A stretch of DNA of 64,000 nt from Aquila chrysaetos chrysaetos (GCF_900496995.4 NC_044018.1:28240858-28304857), one strand, 5' to 3'. Shown: positions 1 through 13,302, numbered from the stretch's first letter. Notes: generated by a model not told the origin, from the letters alone. Program-made: numbers and translations.

Positions 1-2300
1 CCTCTCTGCAGGCAATCTTCCTGTCTGAGGGGGCAAATGCAGCTCTGGACAGCTTCAGGAGGACGGTGCATGTGAGCGACACAAGCCAAGCAAAGAAACT
101 GTGTGGGACTGAGAGATTCTGCAAGAATTTCCCTTGTTTTGGTGCCTAAACCATCATTTGCTTTACTCCTCCAAATCCTTTGTAGTATTCCACTTAATTA
201 CCGTTGTCTGCAGCAACAGGCTTTCCTAGAAGAGCTGGGAGGTAATGACTGCCTTCAACATGAATCCTTTCTCTTTGCTTTAATTAAAACATTTGCAGCC
301 TGTGCTCTGGTTCCCAGGTGTGACTTTGCATAGCTCTTTGGAAGTCAAAGGCAGGCTCCCTGCCTGGCCCCCATCCACAGGATCCGGCACACATGTGCCA
401 ATTCACATCTGCAGGCTTAGGAAAGCAAATCTCCATACATTTGCCATGCTTGTAACAGATTTTATTTATTTTCAATATCAGCATAACCCCAGTGGTGCTA
501 TTACTGAGGTTACCTGCTGCTACGCATCACCTGTGAAATGGGGGTTCATTGCTTCTGGCCGTGCGAGCGTGGGTGCAGTTTTCCCTGCAAAACTCTGCAT
601 TTCCAGCACCCAGGAGGTTCCCACGTCTCCACTCCCGAGGCGAGAGCACCCCCTTGCTACCGCCCAGCCATCTCCCTTTCAGCGGGAGGGTGCCTTGCAA
701 CAGCCCGTCCAACGATCGGCTTCCCGATAGCTCGCCCGAAGGCGCTGCGGGTGCGGGTGACGCACGCTATTGGCAATGAGCAGCGACAGGAGTGCTTGCA
801 GGAGATGATAGTTGTGAGCACTGGCTTTTTCTGATTGCAAATGAGAAAAAAAAACCAACAACCACCAATACAAAACAAAACAAAAAAAACCCCCTTCTGC
901 TCACGTTCTTTCAAGTTCCCAGACAGAGAACACGGCAGTTGGAAACACATCAACAGAAACAAGCTATGAGATGCAGCAGATACCCTTAAGCTGCTCATTT
1001 TGGATTAAGCTCCTGTACTTATTGCTCACGTAGCCGATTTCAAGAATCTTTTTGATTTAGCTGCTCGGGGTTTCATCTCTCTGCCCTGCACTATTATTTT
1101 ATCTGACACGTAACATGACCGAGGTGGGCAGCCCTCGTGGTACAAGGATGCGGCTCGGCAGAATCCAGTTTACAGAAGTATTTTGGATGGGAGGGAGGGG
1201 ATATCTTCTCTTGTAACCAGTGTCCAGCTCTTCATGGACACAAGAGAAGATGTCCCCAGCTCTCCTGCCTTTACGCTGTCTTAAAGCATGACCCAGCCTC
1301 AGCATGGGGATTGAAGCTCCTGGGCGAGGGTTCACCCAAGAGCCCAAGATCAAGAGGCAAAAGCTATTTTAGAAAAAATTTCGAATTGAATGATCTCAGC
1401 CGAGTGAAGAAGGGGATGGGCGGGAGCTGGCAGAAAAGCGGGTGAATTCCCCTTCATAGAACGCCTTGGAGAGCCAGCAATGACGTGGAAACTGCTGGTT
1501 AAATACAGGGGGGTGGAAAAAAGTGATAAAAATACCACTTCACAGGGAGCTTTTGAACCTTGAGCCTGACAAGGAGATTCAAAAGAAGAGCAATCATTTC
1601 AAGCAACTTTTTAATAACTATTTTATAAGCCTTGTAGTACTATTTAATGTAATTTGAAGTTATTTTGGAAAAGGGATTAACTTGCTGTTAGCCATGCTAA
1701 CTAATTTCTCAGTTTCCCCTGCAACAAGGGGAGAGAATTTTTTTGGTAAGATCCCAGAAAATACTGCCACGAGACAACTTCCACTCAGCTCATCTCTGCA
1801 AGCCCGTGATCATTCAGATCCCTTTTCCAAAATAAATCAAAAGAGCTGCGCTGATAAGTAAAACCACCTTCAGCCCCAGCTTTCCCAAGCCGACAACAGG
1901 ACATGCATGTCCAGTCCCAGAGCTGGCAGCCTTGGAAAAGCCCCTATTTATGCTGCCCTGTTTGCTCTCCAACGTGTTAAACCCTAAACTTCACCTTGCA
2001 AAAGCTTTAGTGCAAGTAGCCTTACCCAAGAGAGTGAGCCCTTTGCTCGCCTAAGGAAAACTGGCTCCCAGGGTCTTGGGAGAATCATGTTGCATCCTGC
2101 CCCTGAGCACAGACCTCAGCACGTCGTCCCATTCAATTCTAATTTCATGACTCAGAGCAGCAGGCTTTGGTAGAGGGGGGAGCTCCCTCACTCCGTTACT
2201 TTCTTGCCTGCAAACAATGCATTTTTCAGTGCCTTGCCGTAGCCTAGGTGTGTTTGACAAGGCAAGTTGCTGCAAGGCACGTCAAGTTCTGAATTCCCGT
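1..2300. other. Upstream flank of gene A, no gene recognised
   Basis: I see no keratin exon and no other recognisable coding exon. The open frames here are short and have no family signature. There is an A/C-rich low-complexity stretch at about 847-892. The last few hundred bases are the likely promoter-proximal region of gene A and include an AP-1-like TGACTCA at 2148-2154. Confidence 0.6.
2148..2154 (+). promoter_or_regulatory. AP-1-like site upstream of gene A
   Basis: TGACTCA lies about 170 bp upstream of the TATA-like box of gene A. AP-1 sites are established regulators of KRT5/KRT6-class promoters. Occupancy here is inference, and a 7-mer also occurs by chance. Confidence 0.3.
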
Positions 2301-2317
2301 GCCAAGTTTTCCAAGCA

Positions 2318-2325
2318 GATAAAAG
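2318..2325 (+). promoter_or_regulatory. TATA-like box of gene A
   Basis: GATAAAAG lies about 140 bp upstream of the ATG at 2465. It resembles the TATA boxes of the other genes here (CATAAAAGG, TATAAAAGG, GATAAAAGG) in sequence and in distance to the start codon. It implies a 5' UTR of about 110-120 nt. Confidence 0.6.
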
Positions 2326-2464
2326 AGGAGGCTCCCAAGCTCTCCCATCACAGGGGTTTCTGTCTCCGTTGCCCTCTGCTCTTTTCCTGCCGCGCAGCTT
2401 TTATTCACCAGCCTTTTTTTTTTCCCCTCTGCTGCTCTTTGCATTTCCAATTGAACAAGCCACC

Positions 2465-5400
2465 ATGAGTCGGATCTCTTTCAGATCATCTACTGGAGGG
2501 GGCATGAGGGGCTTTAGCTCAGGCTCTGCTATCGTAGGAGGTGGCAGTGGTACCAGAAGCAGTTTTAGCTCCGTCTCTGTCTCCAGAGTTGGAGGAGGAA
2601 GAGCCGGAGGTGGAGGAGGCTTTGGAGCTGGTGGTGGCTTCGGCAGCAGAAGTCTCTATAACCTAGGTGGAAGCAAAAGAATTTCCTACAGCTCAGTCGG
2701 TGGAGGTCTACGGAGTGGAGCCGGTGGTGGATACGGCTTTGGTGGAGGAGCTGGCTTTGGTCTTGGCTATGGTGGTGGAGCAGGCGCTGGTTTTGGCTTA
2801 GGAGGAGCTGGTGGTGGTGGCGGCTATGGGCTGGGCAGTGGATTTGGGCTGGGAGGTCCCGGATTTGGTGGTCGAGGTGGCCCCGGGTTCCCTGTTTGCC
2901 CACCTGGTGGCATCCATGAAGTGACTGTCAACCAGAGCCTCCTGGCACCCCTCAAGCTGGATATTGACCCGGAAATCCAGAAGGTGCGAACACAGGAGCG
3001 TGAGCAGATCAAGACACTGAACAACAAATTTGCCTCCTTCATTGACAAGGTGAGAGTTTGGTCTTGAGCATCAAGCCATGCATATTATCAGTTGCCTCGG
3101 GAAAAAAACAACAGGAAGAAACTTCCTTTGGATTGAGGGGCTTGCCTGGACTAATCCCAGCCAACAAACAGTGTGGGTTTGGCTGAAAACTAAGAACTGT
3201 CTTATGTTTCCTCTTTGCAAGGATGAGTTTTTCAGTGCCTTATTTTATTGAAAAACTAAATCTCCCTCCTCCCTGTAAAAAGCATCCCGGGGGCTGGATG
3301 GATCTTCTGCTGGCTGTAAAATGGCAAAGCTCTACACAACTCAAGGGGATAACACCAGTTTAAACCAGTAAGGTGGGCTGAGCATCTAGACGGGGGCGAA
3401 ACACCTAAAGTTGCAAATACAGGTGTTTGGCCTGCTTAATATCTCTTGAAAAATCTCGCTAAACATCTTAGCTGCTTTTGATACTTTTGAGAATCCAGTG
3501 CCCTGAATTAGGAAGATCCTAATAATTTCCCCCCGACTGTCCCAACGTCTCTTGACCTTTTCTTTCTGTGTTGAATGATCCCTCCTTTTCCTGGCAGCGG
3601 GATTTTTTGTGCATTGTTCACATGGGCTTCAGCATGTGCCGTTTTTGTTTCTCCCCAGGTGCGCTTTTTGGAGCAGCAGAACAAAGTGCTGGAGACCAAG
3701 TGGAGCCTCCTCCAAGAGCAAGGTCACACAGTCACCAGAAAGTCCCTTGAGCCCCTTTTTGAAGCCTACATCAACAACCTCAGACGGCAGCTAGACAGTC
3801 TTATGGGAGAGAGGGGACGGTTGGACTCTGAACTGAGGAACATGCAGGACATGGTGGAAGACTTTAAGAACAAGTAAGAAATCGTGCTCTTTAGCATAAA
3901 TGATTAACAGCCGGGAAATTCAGGGCAGGCGGCTCATGCTCGCTGGTGCACACCTTGTGTTTGCACTGGGTTCCTCTCCCAGTTTGCAAAATGAACATAC
4001 AAAACCAAAACTTGGTCTCAGAATTACCTCTAGTTATGCCAGATTTCTTAGGTGCAGCAGCAGTGTTTAGCACAGAAATCATGCACCCGTGGAAAGCTGC
4101 TCCAGTGTAACGGAGGTCACGGACTGATCCCCTGAGTCTCCCAAAATAATACACCTGGAGACAGAAAAATGCATAACTCGTGAGTATAATGGACATGAAA
4201 AAAGGGAATGAAACATAGCTACAAACTGCCAGCTCCAAAATCCCCCATTTCTCTTTTTGCAAAGGAAATCCCAGCCTTTCCAGAGGGCCCCAGGCGACCT
4301 GCACGCGCTCGGCCTTGCTCAGCTCCCATTACACGAAAGATGCTCAGCTCTCTCTGACCATTGTCAAAGAAAACTATTTTCCTGGGGAGGCAATTAATCC
4401 CATCCTGAGATAAAGTGTCCAGCGGAGGTGGGATGAATCATTTTAAGGATGTGCTAGTCAGCGTCTGCTGACTATAAGGGACATTTAGGTGGTTTTTTTA
4501 GGCGAGGCCGTTCATTTTTAGTTGGCTGTAGTCTGGTGAGAACAATCTCTCCCTTATTCAACCAGATCTGGCCAAGTGCAAATTTGAGAAAAACACCCTG
4601 GAGGCCTGAAATATGTTTGTATTAGATAGCTAAGGATGTGAAGAGACAGATTTGGGGTGGGGACAGGGAGACGGCACTTAGAGCTGACAGGATGGACTGA
4701 CATAGCTTCTGCTATGTTGTACTTGGGTGCATTTCAGATCTTGATATGTATTATGGGCTTTTAGAAATACTGATCAGGCCAAAAATGACAAATGATATTG
4801 TCTGGATTTTAGAGCTACTGCCTGGGAAAGAGAATGCATTTTATTTCAAGTCTAGAGTTGGTTCCCAGTCCGCTGGCTAATTTCCACCTCTTCCCATGAC
4901 CGCTTGGAGATCCATCTGCAGGGATATCTCTGCCAATATTAGTTAGAGGACTGGCACAAACCTGCCTTTAAAATCCAGGTCTTTGCCTCAAGAGCCTACA
5001 TGTTTTGTCTACTTTCTAGCTAAGCCCTGCCCTGATTATCTGATGAGAAGATATTGCTCAGAGCCATAAAAAGTTCCACAGAAACACAGTCTGAGGCATC
5101 ATGATCTGCTCTTGCACAACCATGGCTAAAGAATCACAGACTTTTTTTTTAATTAAATGCTGCAGCGGCTTATTCAGAGCCATTAGCATTATTATAATAT
5201 CAAATATCAAATTGTTACATTATTATATATTTGTAGGCGTTGCAATGCAGCTTTGTTGAAAACCTTTTGCATAACTTTGCTTTGGGCAAAGGTCACCAAG
5301 AATACCTGCTCCTGCTTCCTACTGAAACAGGCTCTGATCCTGCACACATTTATGTATAAGCTTGACTTTAAGCGCAGTGATTAAAATCTATTAATTTTAG

Positions 5401-8400
5401 CTGGGACTACTCACACCATGGAGTCTTGCCGGTTCAGAGTCAGTAATCATTTGCTCTGCATCTGCTCTGGACTGTAAACAGGTGGGAGTAAAGAATATAT
5501 CTGTGAGCCACAACTAATGATTTGGTACTGGAGTGGTCCCATCTCTGCTTCCCATGCTGGCTTTGCTCTTCATTTCCACCAAAACCCTCTCACTCTTTTA
5601 TCCTAACAGATATGAAGATGAGATCAACAGGCGCACTGGTGCAGAGAACGAGTTCGTGGTCCTCAAAAAGGCGAGTGAACTGGGAGTTATGGGACGGACA
5701 ATGAAATTAACTTGGCACGCACAGAGCTCAAGCAAAGCTGATGGAAGCTGGGGTCCTCTAACCTCACGGTTGGGTTAGGCTACAACCTGGGCTGGGTCCT
5801 CCTGAGGCCACGAATGGGCATAACCTTCCCCATGCCAATGGAGCTGCCCTGTTTTCTGAAGATAGCTCCTCCAGTTGCAGTTGCAAACCATCTGGCCTCT
5901 TGCGGCGCAGTTCAAGTCTGTCTCTGGTCACATCCCTGTGAGTCAGAGCTTCGCCTTCTGCCCAAGAACCTGGTGCTGGCTCTCAGTAAACATCTAACAT
6001 TACATGAAAAAAAAAACCCACCTTGATTATAGCAACATAAAAACAAGCCTAAAGAATTACAGACCTGGAAGCAGAAAGATGGTCCCACTGGTGTTCTGAA
6101 GCCCCTTTGGCCTGTGGTTTCATCAGAAGTCTTTGATTTTCTTTTCTTTAGGATGTGGATGGTGCTTATATGAACAAGGTCGAGCTGCAGGCCAAAGCAG
6201 ATGCGCTGGCAGATGAAATTAACTTCCTGAGAGCTCTCTACGAAGCGGTAAGCAGTCAGTCCTCCCCGCAATAGCATCCTCCACAGCTCCCTGCCGTACA
6301 GCTCTCCATGCTCTCGAGCTCCAGCCACCATGCTTAGTGCTGTACAGCAGTAAAAGAGAAGGTGGTCACTGCCTTTTTGAAATTATAATGCAGGCATAAG
6401 ATAGAGAAGGGCAGATAGAGACAGAGCAGGGGAAAATGCAAGAAAATGGCTTGGCAGAAAGGGCTCCCAAGCCATCTTGTCTGCATAGCTTCCATCCCAG
6501 ATAACAGACCGTTAACTTCATTTTTTCCATCTTCTGCAGGAATTGTCCCAGATGCAGCAGCAAGTATCCGACACCTCCGTTGTCCTGTCCATGGACAACA
6601 ACCGTAACTTGGACCTCAACAGCATCATTGCAGAGGTCAAAGCTCAGTACGAGGACATCGCCAACCGGAGCCGGGCTGAGGCTGAGGCTTGGTACCAAAA
6701 CAAGGTGGGTAACCAGAATGACAGACTGATTTCTGTGATTCATGGGGCACCACACTAGCTGCTGGGAGGCAGGACTAACGCAGAAAGGATCACAGCATTA
6801 CACCAGAGATTAATTTATCTTTCTGTGCATGCTGCAAGAGGCTCTTGCATACAGATCCCCACTGTCCACCTGTGGACCCACTACACTTGACCAGCCTCAT
6901 ATTCCTTGTGGTGAAACCAAGGAACAAGATGCTTAAATGCCTTGACCCTGGGCTCACAAGGAGTCACTGGTAGATCTGGCCTTAGACACAGAGCACTCCT
7001 CTTTCCTTTCCAGGTTCTTAACAGTAGGTGACAACCCATAGGTGCTCTATGCAATGCAATAGCTGCTGCCCTAGCATATATTGATAACCAATGGCAAATG
7101 CTGTTATTACATGGGCAGGTTGCTCAGAGGAATGTTGTCCCCCACCCTAACCTGCATCCAGACCTGCACTTTGTGCCCTGAAGTCCCCTCATCCTTCCCT
7201 GAGCCCCGTGGTGCCTAACCAGCTCTCTCCTCCTTTCTACCTATAAGTACGAGGAACTCCAGGTCTCCGCCGGGCGGCATGGCGATGACCTCCGTAACAC
7301 CAAGATAGAAATTTCAGAGATCAACCGGATGGTCCAGAGGCTGCGGAACGAGATCGAGAGCGTGAAGAAACAGGTAGGAGGGGGATGTTCCTGCAGAGCA
7401 GCTGCTGCATGGTGGAGGGCAGGCAGGAGGTGATGGTGGCCAGGCACGGCAGAAAGAGCCAGGTCCTGGCATTGGAGCAGGGCTGGAAGGTCAAGCTTTC
7501 CCCCCGCATTAAAGAGGGAATGGCCAACTCTGTCTTTGCTCACCAGAAAAGGTCCCTCAGTGCAAGGATGTGCTGTGATAGCTGCTTTCTTGCTGGGGAA
7601 GCAAATTGTGTGCTACTAAGATACCCCAGCAAAGGTGTGTAGCAAAGCAAGGAGATGTAGATGTCTCCCCTTTTCTTGGGGGACAGGATTATGGCTGCAG
7701 CTCCCCAGTCACCCACCCTACGACACCTTCCTAATGGCCCATCGGGACCTCTCAGTGCCATCCTGGGAGCCACCAGCCAGTATCGACAGTACCACAGCAA
7801 TACTCGGGAGAGCAGTTTGGAGTAGCCCAAGTTAAACAAATATCTGTTTTCCTCAATTTCAGTGTGCCAACCTCCAAGCAGCCATCGCTGAGGCAGAGGA
7901 GCGCGGGGAGCTGGCCCTCAAGGATGCCAAGGCCAAACTGGCTGAGCTGGAAGATGCTCTGCAGAAAGCCAAGGCCGACCTGGCCCGGCAGCTCCGCGAG
8001 TACCAGGAGCTCATGAACGTCAAGCTGGCCCTGGACATCGAGATCGCGACCTACAGGAAGCTGCTGGAGGGCGAGGAGAGCAGGTGGGGACAAGCACATG
8101 GACCTGTTGCGCGCTGCTCTTGAGAGCAGGGCGCATCTCCCTGGGCTCACAGATACAGCTCGCCCCAAGGGGCTGGAGCACCAAGTGATGTAAAACAAGG
8201 GCAGAGAGAGGGATATTTTAAATTGTGAGCTTTGTAGGAAAAGATTAGTTTCTCCAGCTCTTGGCATCTGATGCACTAATAAAAATGAGCATTGTCACCT
8301 TTCACCTGTGATACAGACATACTCCACCAGAGCATAGTCCCTACTGAAGGCCACAAAAGTCTAATTAGGTGGCCCCAGCAGCTAATGTTATCTCTTGTCT

Positions 8401-8900
8401 GTGCTTTGGCATTATTGCTTACTTTCCCCTTTCCCAACAGGCTTGCCGGCGAGGGAGTCGGAGCCGTGAGCGTCTGTAAGTATCTCCCCCGGCTTCCACC
8501 CCTGCTCGCTCACCCGCGGCCGCAGGGGTGATGGTGCAGGTCCCCCCACCTTGGGGAGGCGGCAGGACCCTAAAGCGGGTGTGCGTTGTGTCTCCCTGCA
8601 GCCGTGGTCAGCAGCTCGAGCGGGATGGGCTACGGCGGCGGCGGCAGCTGCCTGGGCATGGGCGGAGGTCTCGGCATGGGCGGAGGTCTCGGCATGGGAA
8701 GCGGCGGCGGCGGCGGCGGCAGCTACAGCATGAGCAGCAGCAGCGGCTTCGGAGGTGGGAGCGGAGGCTTCGGCGGGAGCGGAGGCTTCGGCGGGGGCAG
8801 CACCTTCAGCTCCGGGAGCAGCCGAGGTATTGGTGCCAGCACGGGAGGCAGCGTGAGGATCGTTTCCAAGACCACCACTACCAAAAAGACCGTCAGATAA
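2465..8900 (+). CDS. Gene A: type II keratin, KRT5/KRT6-like
   Basis: This intermediate-filament subunit would pair with a type I keratin in keratinocytes. The nine exons are 2465-3049, 3659-3873, 5610-5670, 6152-6247, 6540-6704, 7248-7373, 7863-8083, 8441-8475 and 8602-8900, giving 600 residues. The start has a good context (CCACCATGA). The head (about 1-174) is Gly/Ser-rich and carries the [14 protein letters not shown] and [12 protein letters not shown] motifs. [11 protein letters not shown] sits at 185-195, the rod runs to about 490 and ends in [10 protein letters not shown], and a Gly/Ser tail follows, ending [10 protein letters not shown]. Exon 2 ([24 protein letters not shown]) matches the KRT5/KRT6 pattern, and ELQAKADAL...[14 protein letters not shown] in exons 4-5 is KRT6-like. 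Cysteine is low (about 3). Intron 3 has a GC donor (AAAAAG|GCGAGT). Intron 2 is the longest (1.7 kb) and shows nothing coding. The exact ortholog (KRT5 or KRT6A) is not certain; the family is. Confidence 0.9.
8655..8698 (+). repeat. Coding 18-bp tandem repeat in exon 9 of gene A
   Basis: Two full copies (8655-8672, 8673-8690) and a partial third of an 18-bp unit encode the GMGGGL glycine-loop repeat of the keratin tail. A second 18-bp unit is repeated at 8763-8797 and encodes GGFGGS. These in-frame repeats are likely to vary in length. Confidence 0.85.
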
Positions 8901-9550
8901 GGATGGTGAGCAGGGGGCCTCCCCACGCGGACGACGGCGTGTTTCCTGCCTTCCGAAAGCAAGTGCTGCCCTACGAATCAATGGTGTAAATAGCTGCGCT
9001 AGACCCTCTCCTTCCTCCGTCCTTCACCCTCCACCTTTGGGGCAGCGGGGGGAGACCAGGACCCCACCGCAAGAATCTGGAGCACCTTTGGCTAAAGCAT
9101 AGGTTGTAACAGGTCACCAACAGGGCTTTGGAGAGCCGTCGTGGACCCCGGTGGTGGCCCTCTTTCAGCACAGTCCTTGTTCGTCCCCTGGAGTCACACA
9201 TTTAAAGCGAAGTGGAAGCACTTTGCTGAACGGGGATAGCCGCGTTCGGCCACGCACATTCGCTTCATTCCTCCTAAAACAAGGGCGATAGCCTTGTGAA
9301 ACCACAGTCTCGGGTCCTCAGCAATGAAAATAGCTCCAAGATGCTCTAAAAGCCTCTGCCTGCAACATGCGTTACAACCTCCAAATGTTTTGTCTGCAAC
9401 TAAAGAGTTTTTCCAGCCCCTTCTGTTTTCTCAGGCACCTGTGGGAAAGGTTATTGCTTTCTGTGTATATGAATTGCCACACTGATTTCTAACTCCTTGT
9501 CCTCATGGCTACCGCCTCTCCACTTCCAGGCCTACCATACTGTATGGTCC

Positions 9551-9556
9551 AATAAA
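9551..9556 (+). terminator. Poly(A) signal of gene A
   Basis: AATAAA follows the stop codon by about 650 bp, after a 3' UTR with no other canonical hexamer noticed. It sets the likely 3' end of the transcript near 9570-9580. Confidence 0.7.
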
Positions 9557-11242
9557 GAGCATTTGTCATTTTTAAAATCTGCTGCTTTTTGGCTTTTCTT
9601 CTCTGCTGATCTGGGTATCGATACATGCGGTGCCCCAGCTGCAGTGGGGACTCTCTGTTGGTAGTTCATGAGAAAGGATCGTTGCCTTGAGGAAACAAAA
9701 CTCAATTCTAGGACTCAGGCTCTGGGACAGGCTGGGGAGAGTGGAGAGGAGGGTGGGATGGATTGAGAACTGAGACACGGGGAGGAAAAGCTGCCTCAGG
9801 GCTGAGCCAAAAGCTGGATGAATCCCACTGCGGTGGTTAACTACAAAGCTGCCCTTTCTGCCCGTCACTATAGTAGTGAGAAAGCACAGGCGAGTGGGAA
9901 AAGGAAGGTGATTCCCAAAGGTTTAGCTGGGATTCATGAGTTAGCCCACGTGGGGCATGGCTCAGCCAGGCCACTAGCCAATACAAACAGTAGGAAATCT
10001 TATGGCAGAGGAGCCCAGCTCTGGCATCAGCACCACGGCAAGGACGCATCGAGAATGGCATCAATCGGGGAGGGGAATGGAGCAGCCGAACATCGCCCTA
10101 ACCAGAAAGAGCAATTGGAGGGAGGGCAGCACTAGCAAAGAGGGGTGGACACAGGGCAAAGCAACCAATATCTGCACATGCAGTGTTTGCACATCAAGGT
10201 TTCCCCAGCACACGCAAATATCTCACTAAATATCCTGGCTGCTCCTCTGGAAGGGCTGTTTCAGGGCCTCAGCTTCATTTTGAATGAACCTGGAGGTCTT
10301 CCAAGGTGCCCGCAGTACCCGGCCTCCCAATTCCCATCCAGCCCCCCTGGGGAGGTTTCAAAGACCTGCCTGGTCGGAGGGTTTCAGCCAGGCTCCCGTG
10401 CTTTTCCCAGGCTCCCTCCCGTGGCTCCACCGGCATGCCCTGGCTCCCGCACCCTGCGAGGCTGTAGGGCCAGGCACGAGTCCTGGCAGCAGCGATTGGG
10501 AAGCACAGCGCGAGGTGGGAACCCAGCCCCAAAGCTGGAGCATGAACCAAGGGTGAGGGAAGGGGCTGGGGCAGGAGGGGAGCCGATGAGGAAGGGCCCG
10601 TAGCCCACTGGGGACGCTGGTCCCAAAAGGAGACTGGTTGGTGTCCACCAACCCACCCCTCATCCCCCGCAAGCTCCAACTGGGGGTGCACCCAGGCAGG
10701 ACCCCAAGGAGTGAGAAGAGAGGGGGGGGGGCAGCAGCCACATCTGCAAGGCAAAAGCACCTCATGCACGGTGTGCCGGAGCGCTCACCGCAGGGAAATA
10801 CCTCCCAGCTCCTGAGTCAATGGGACCCTGTACACCCATCATGCTGCGCAGAGGTGTGCGAGCACCGGACAACACAGCGTGGTATCTCCAGCAGGTGGGG
10901 ACCCAGAGTAAGAGAAAGGCATGGTGCCGCCCTGCAAGGGCTCCAAGCCCTGCTGGTCCTACAGCGGGGCTCACACCCACGAATCTTCCCTCCAGTGCAT
11001 GGGAGGGGGCAAGGAAACGGTGGCTTTGGAAAGTCGGGGCAGCCCGTTTGCACCAGAGGAGGTTTTCTGAAGGGTGAATGGGTTGGGCTTCATTCATTTA
11101 ACAGTTTGCATCAGTTTTCAGGCATCTGACCATGTTTCTTAGACTGTTTTAAGGAAATAGAGTGATGTTTGCAAAGCAGAGGCGTTTGTAACAGGCAGGG
11201 CATCCCAACTGGTCTATTGTTGCTAAACTGTATTTTGTTGTG

Positions 11243-11313
11243 TTTTTTTTTTTTTTTTAAATTATTGAAAATGGCAAATATAAGTTTGTTTTGTTTTGTT
11301 TTGTTTTGTTTTT
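11243..11313. repeat. T16 run and (TTTTG)n simple repeat
   Basis: A 16-base T run at 11243-11258 is followed by about five TTTTG units at 11285-11313. This is low-complexity sequence. I see no element body attached to it. Confidence 0.85.
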
Positions 11314-13241
11314 AACAGAAGTGCGCACAAAACGTTGCTATGCCATCAGCTGCATCAACACGTGGGCCACCACCAACACTGAACCCTCCAGGAAACTTGT
11401 TTGTAAGCCACACTGCCAAGCCCTTGCCCATCCCCGCAGTACCTGGGCATCTCTGCAGCCTCCATCAGCCTGGTGCCACAGGCTGCTGCCGGGTCCTTCT
11501 CCTGCGGTCTGAGGGTGAGGATGCTACCGAGGCAAAAAAGCACTGAGCAGCTATTGGTCTTTTTTCTGTTTCCACAGGAAGCGTTTTAAGAGCCCACCCT
11601 GGCACCTCTTCTCTGAGAAAGCAGACAGCAGATGCAAAAAGTCATCTTCTAGTTACCTTCTGATTTGCAGAGACCTGGAAAACTCACATATTCAAGTCAA
11701 ACTTGACAAGTAATTTTAGCTAGCAACTTAAAACATTAGGTGAAATATTTTTTTAAAACCAACGTTTAATTTCAACATTCCCTATGGGAATGATCCTGTC
11801 TGTGGAACGCAGAAATATCTCCCCTTAATATTTCCCAAATGAAACTTTGCAGCTTTTTGACTCAAAAGCAGAATTTTCATCAAAGAGAATTATTTTGTTT
11901 TAATTTGCAAATGGTTTACACAGCCTGCAAATGAAATAAGACACGAAATGGCTGCAGGGAAGGTAACACAGGACGCAGCAAAACCAGCAGCGGAACAATA
12001 TTCCCAGCTCCCATCTGCGAGGCATGTTCAGTCTGAGCGTTGCTATTTAAACCGGGCAGCAATATCCCGCTGCCCAGAGTGGTTGGAGATCAGAGTCCGG
12101 CTGCACGCGATGCCAAGCGCTGCAGGACAGCACCGGGGACCTCCGGGCTCACCTGCGGTGCAATATAGCACTGCATGGTAAATGAACATGAGGCCCCCAA
12201 AAAATTGGTGCATCGTGACTGGATACACTTTCCAGGACACATGAATAATCCTGGTTTATCCTACCGGCTCCGAGAACAGCATTTTGCGGATCCGGTTTGT
12301 TTTAATACGGAGAAATTGAACTTCACACAAGTGCTATGGCTCTTTGCAAGGAAACGCGAACCAGGAGCAGCACTCGGTGCAGGATGGAGCCAAAAGACAT
12401 GCCATGTGCAGGCACAGAGCTGATCTGAAATAACGGGACTTTCCAGCAACACTGCTTTCAGGGCTCGGTTTTCTTTATCGGGAGAAAAGACATACCCTGG
12501 GGCCATGAGAAAGGACAAGATGCTACAATCCTGCTGTGATAACCTTCAGTGTTGAAAGATCTTGCTTTCCACGTGGAGCTCGGTGGAGATCACAGCCCCA
12601 GCAGCCCTACTCAGGGATTAAAGATAAGCTCAGAAAGCATTACAACACAATTTGAGATATTTAGGTTTCTTCGGGTACCACCATCTAGATGCCAATGTTG
12701 CATGCAGAATAGGATAAAGGAGGTATCAGCTAATACCCACCTAAGGTCAGAGGCTTCTTCAAAATGCAACAAGCCACAGGGGGAAACGAGACCTCCCCGG
12801 TCTGTATACAGCACCTGTCAACAACAGCAATAATGAAGGCGAAGTTATTCCAAAACTCTGGGCTGCATCGGTGTCTCTGTGCTAGCCCAGAAAACAATTA
12901 TCCGGAGAAAGCAGGTCACACCTACACTTCAAAGTCATCTAGTAGCTATAGCTGACTGGCCTCCAGATACTGCTGGGAACAGGCTCAAAGGACTGCAACA
13001 CCCATCACGGGGCAACACCTATGGGAAAGCTTCTGAAGAGTTCATCCTAATTCATCCCTTCGGGAAATGAGATTCATGGACACTCGCCTCCTGCTCAGGA
13101 GGTCTCCCAGAGGTGCCCGTCCCCGCAGCACAGGGATGCTGTGAGTTGCATGGTCCCGCATGGAAAAAGCTCAGGGTGACCAACAGGACTTCATTAACTT
13201 GGTAAATAATAGTAAATTAGGGTCAAAATGAGTAGGGTTTG

Positions 13242-13302
13242 AATTTAGGTTAGCAGCCCAAGTTTAACCCAAAGGCTTTAATTTAAGCAATTAACCTAAA
13301 TT
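13242..13302. repeat. Short inverted repeat in AT-rich sequence
   Basis: AATTTAGGTTA (13242-13252) and its exact reverse complement (13292-13302) are separated by 39 bp. No target-site duplication was identified, so it could be chance in AT-rich DNA. Confidence 0.5.

Noticed and set aside
10145-10769. Overlapping long open frames on both strands
   Set aside because: They lie in a GC-rich stretch where stop codons are rare. No family signature on either strand.
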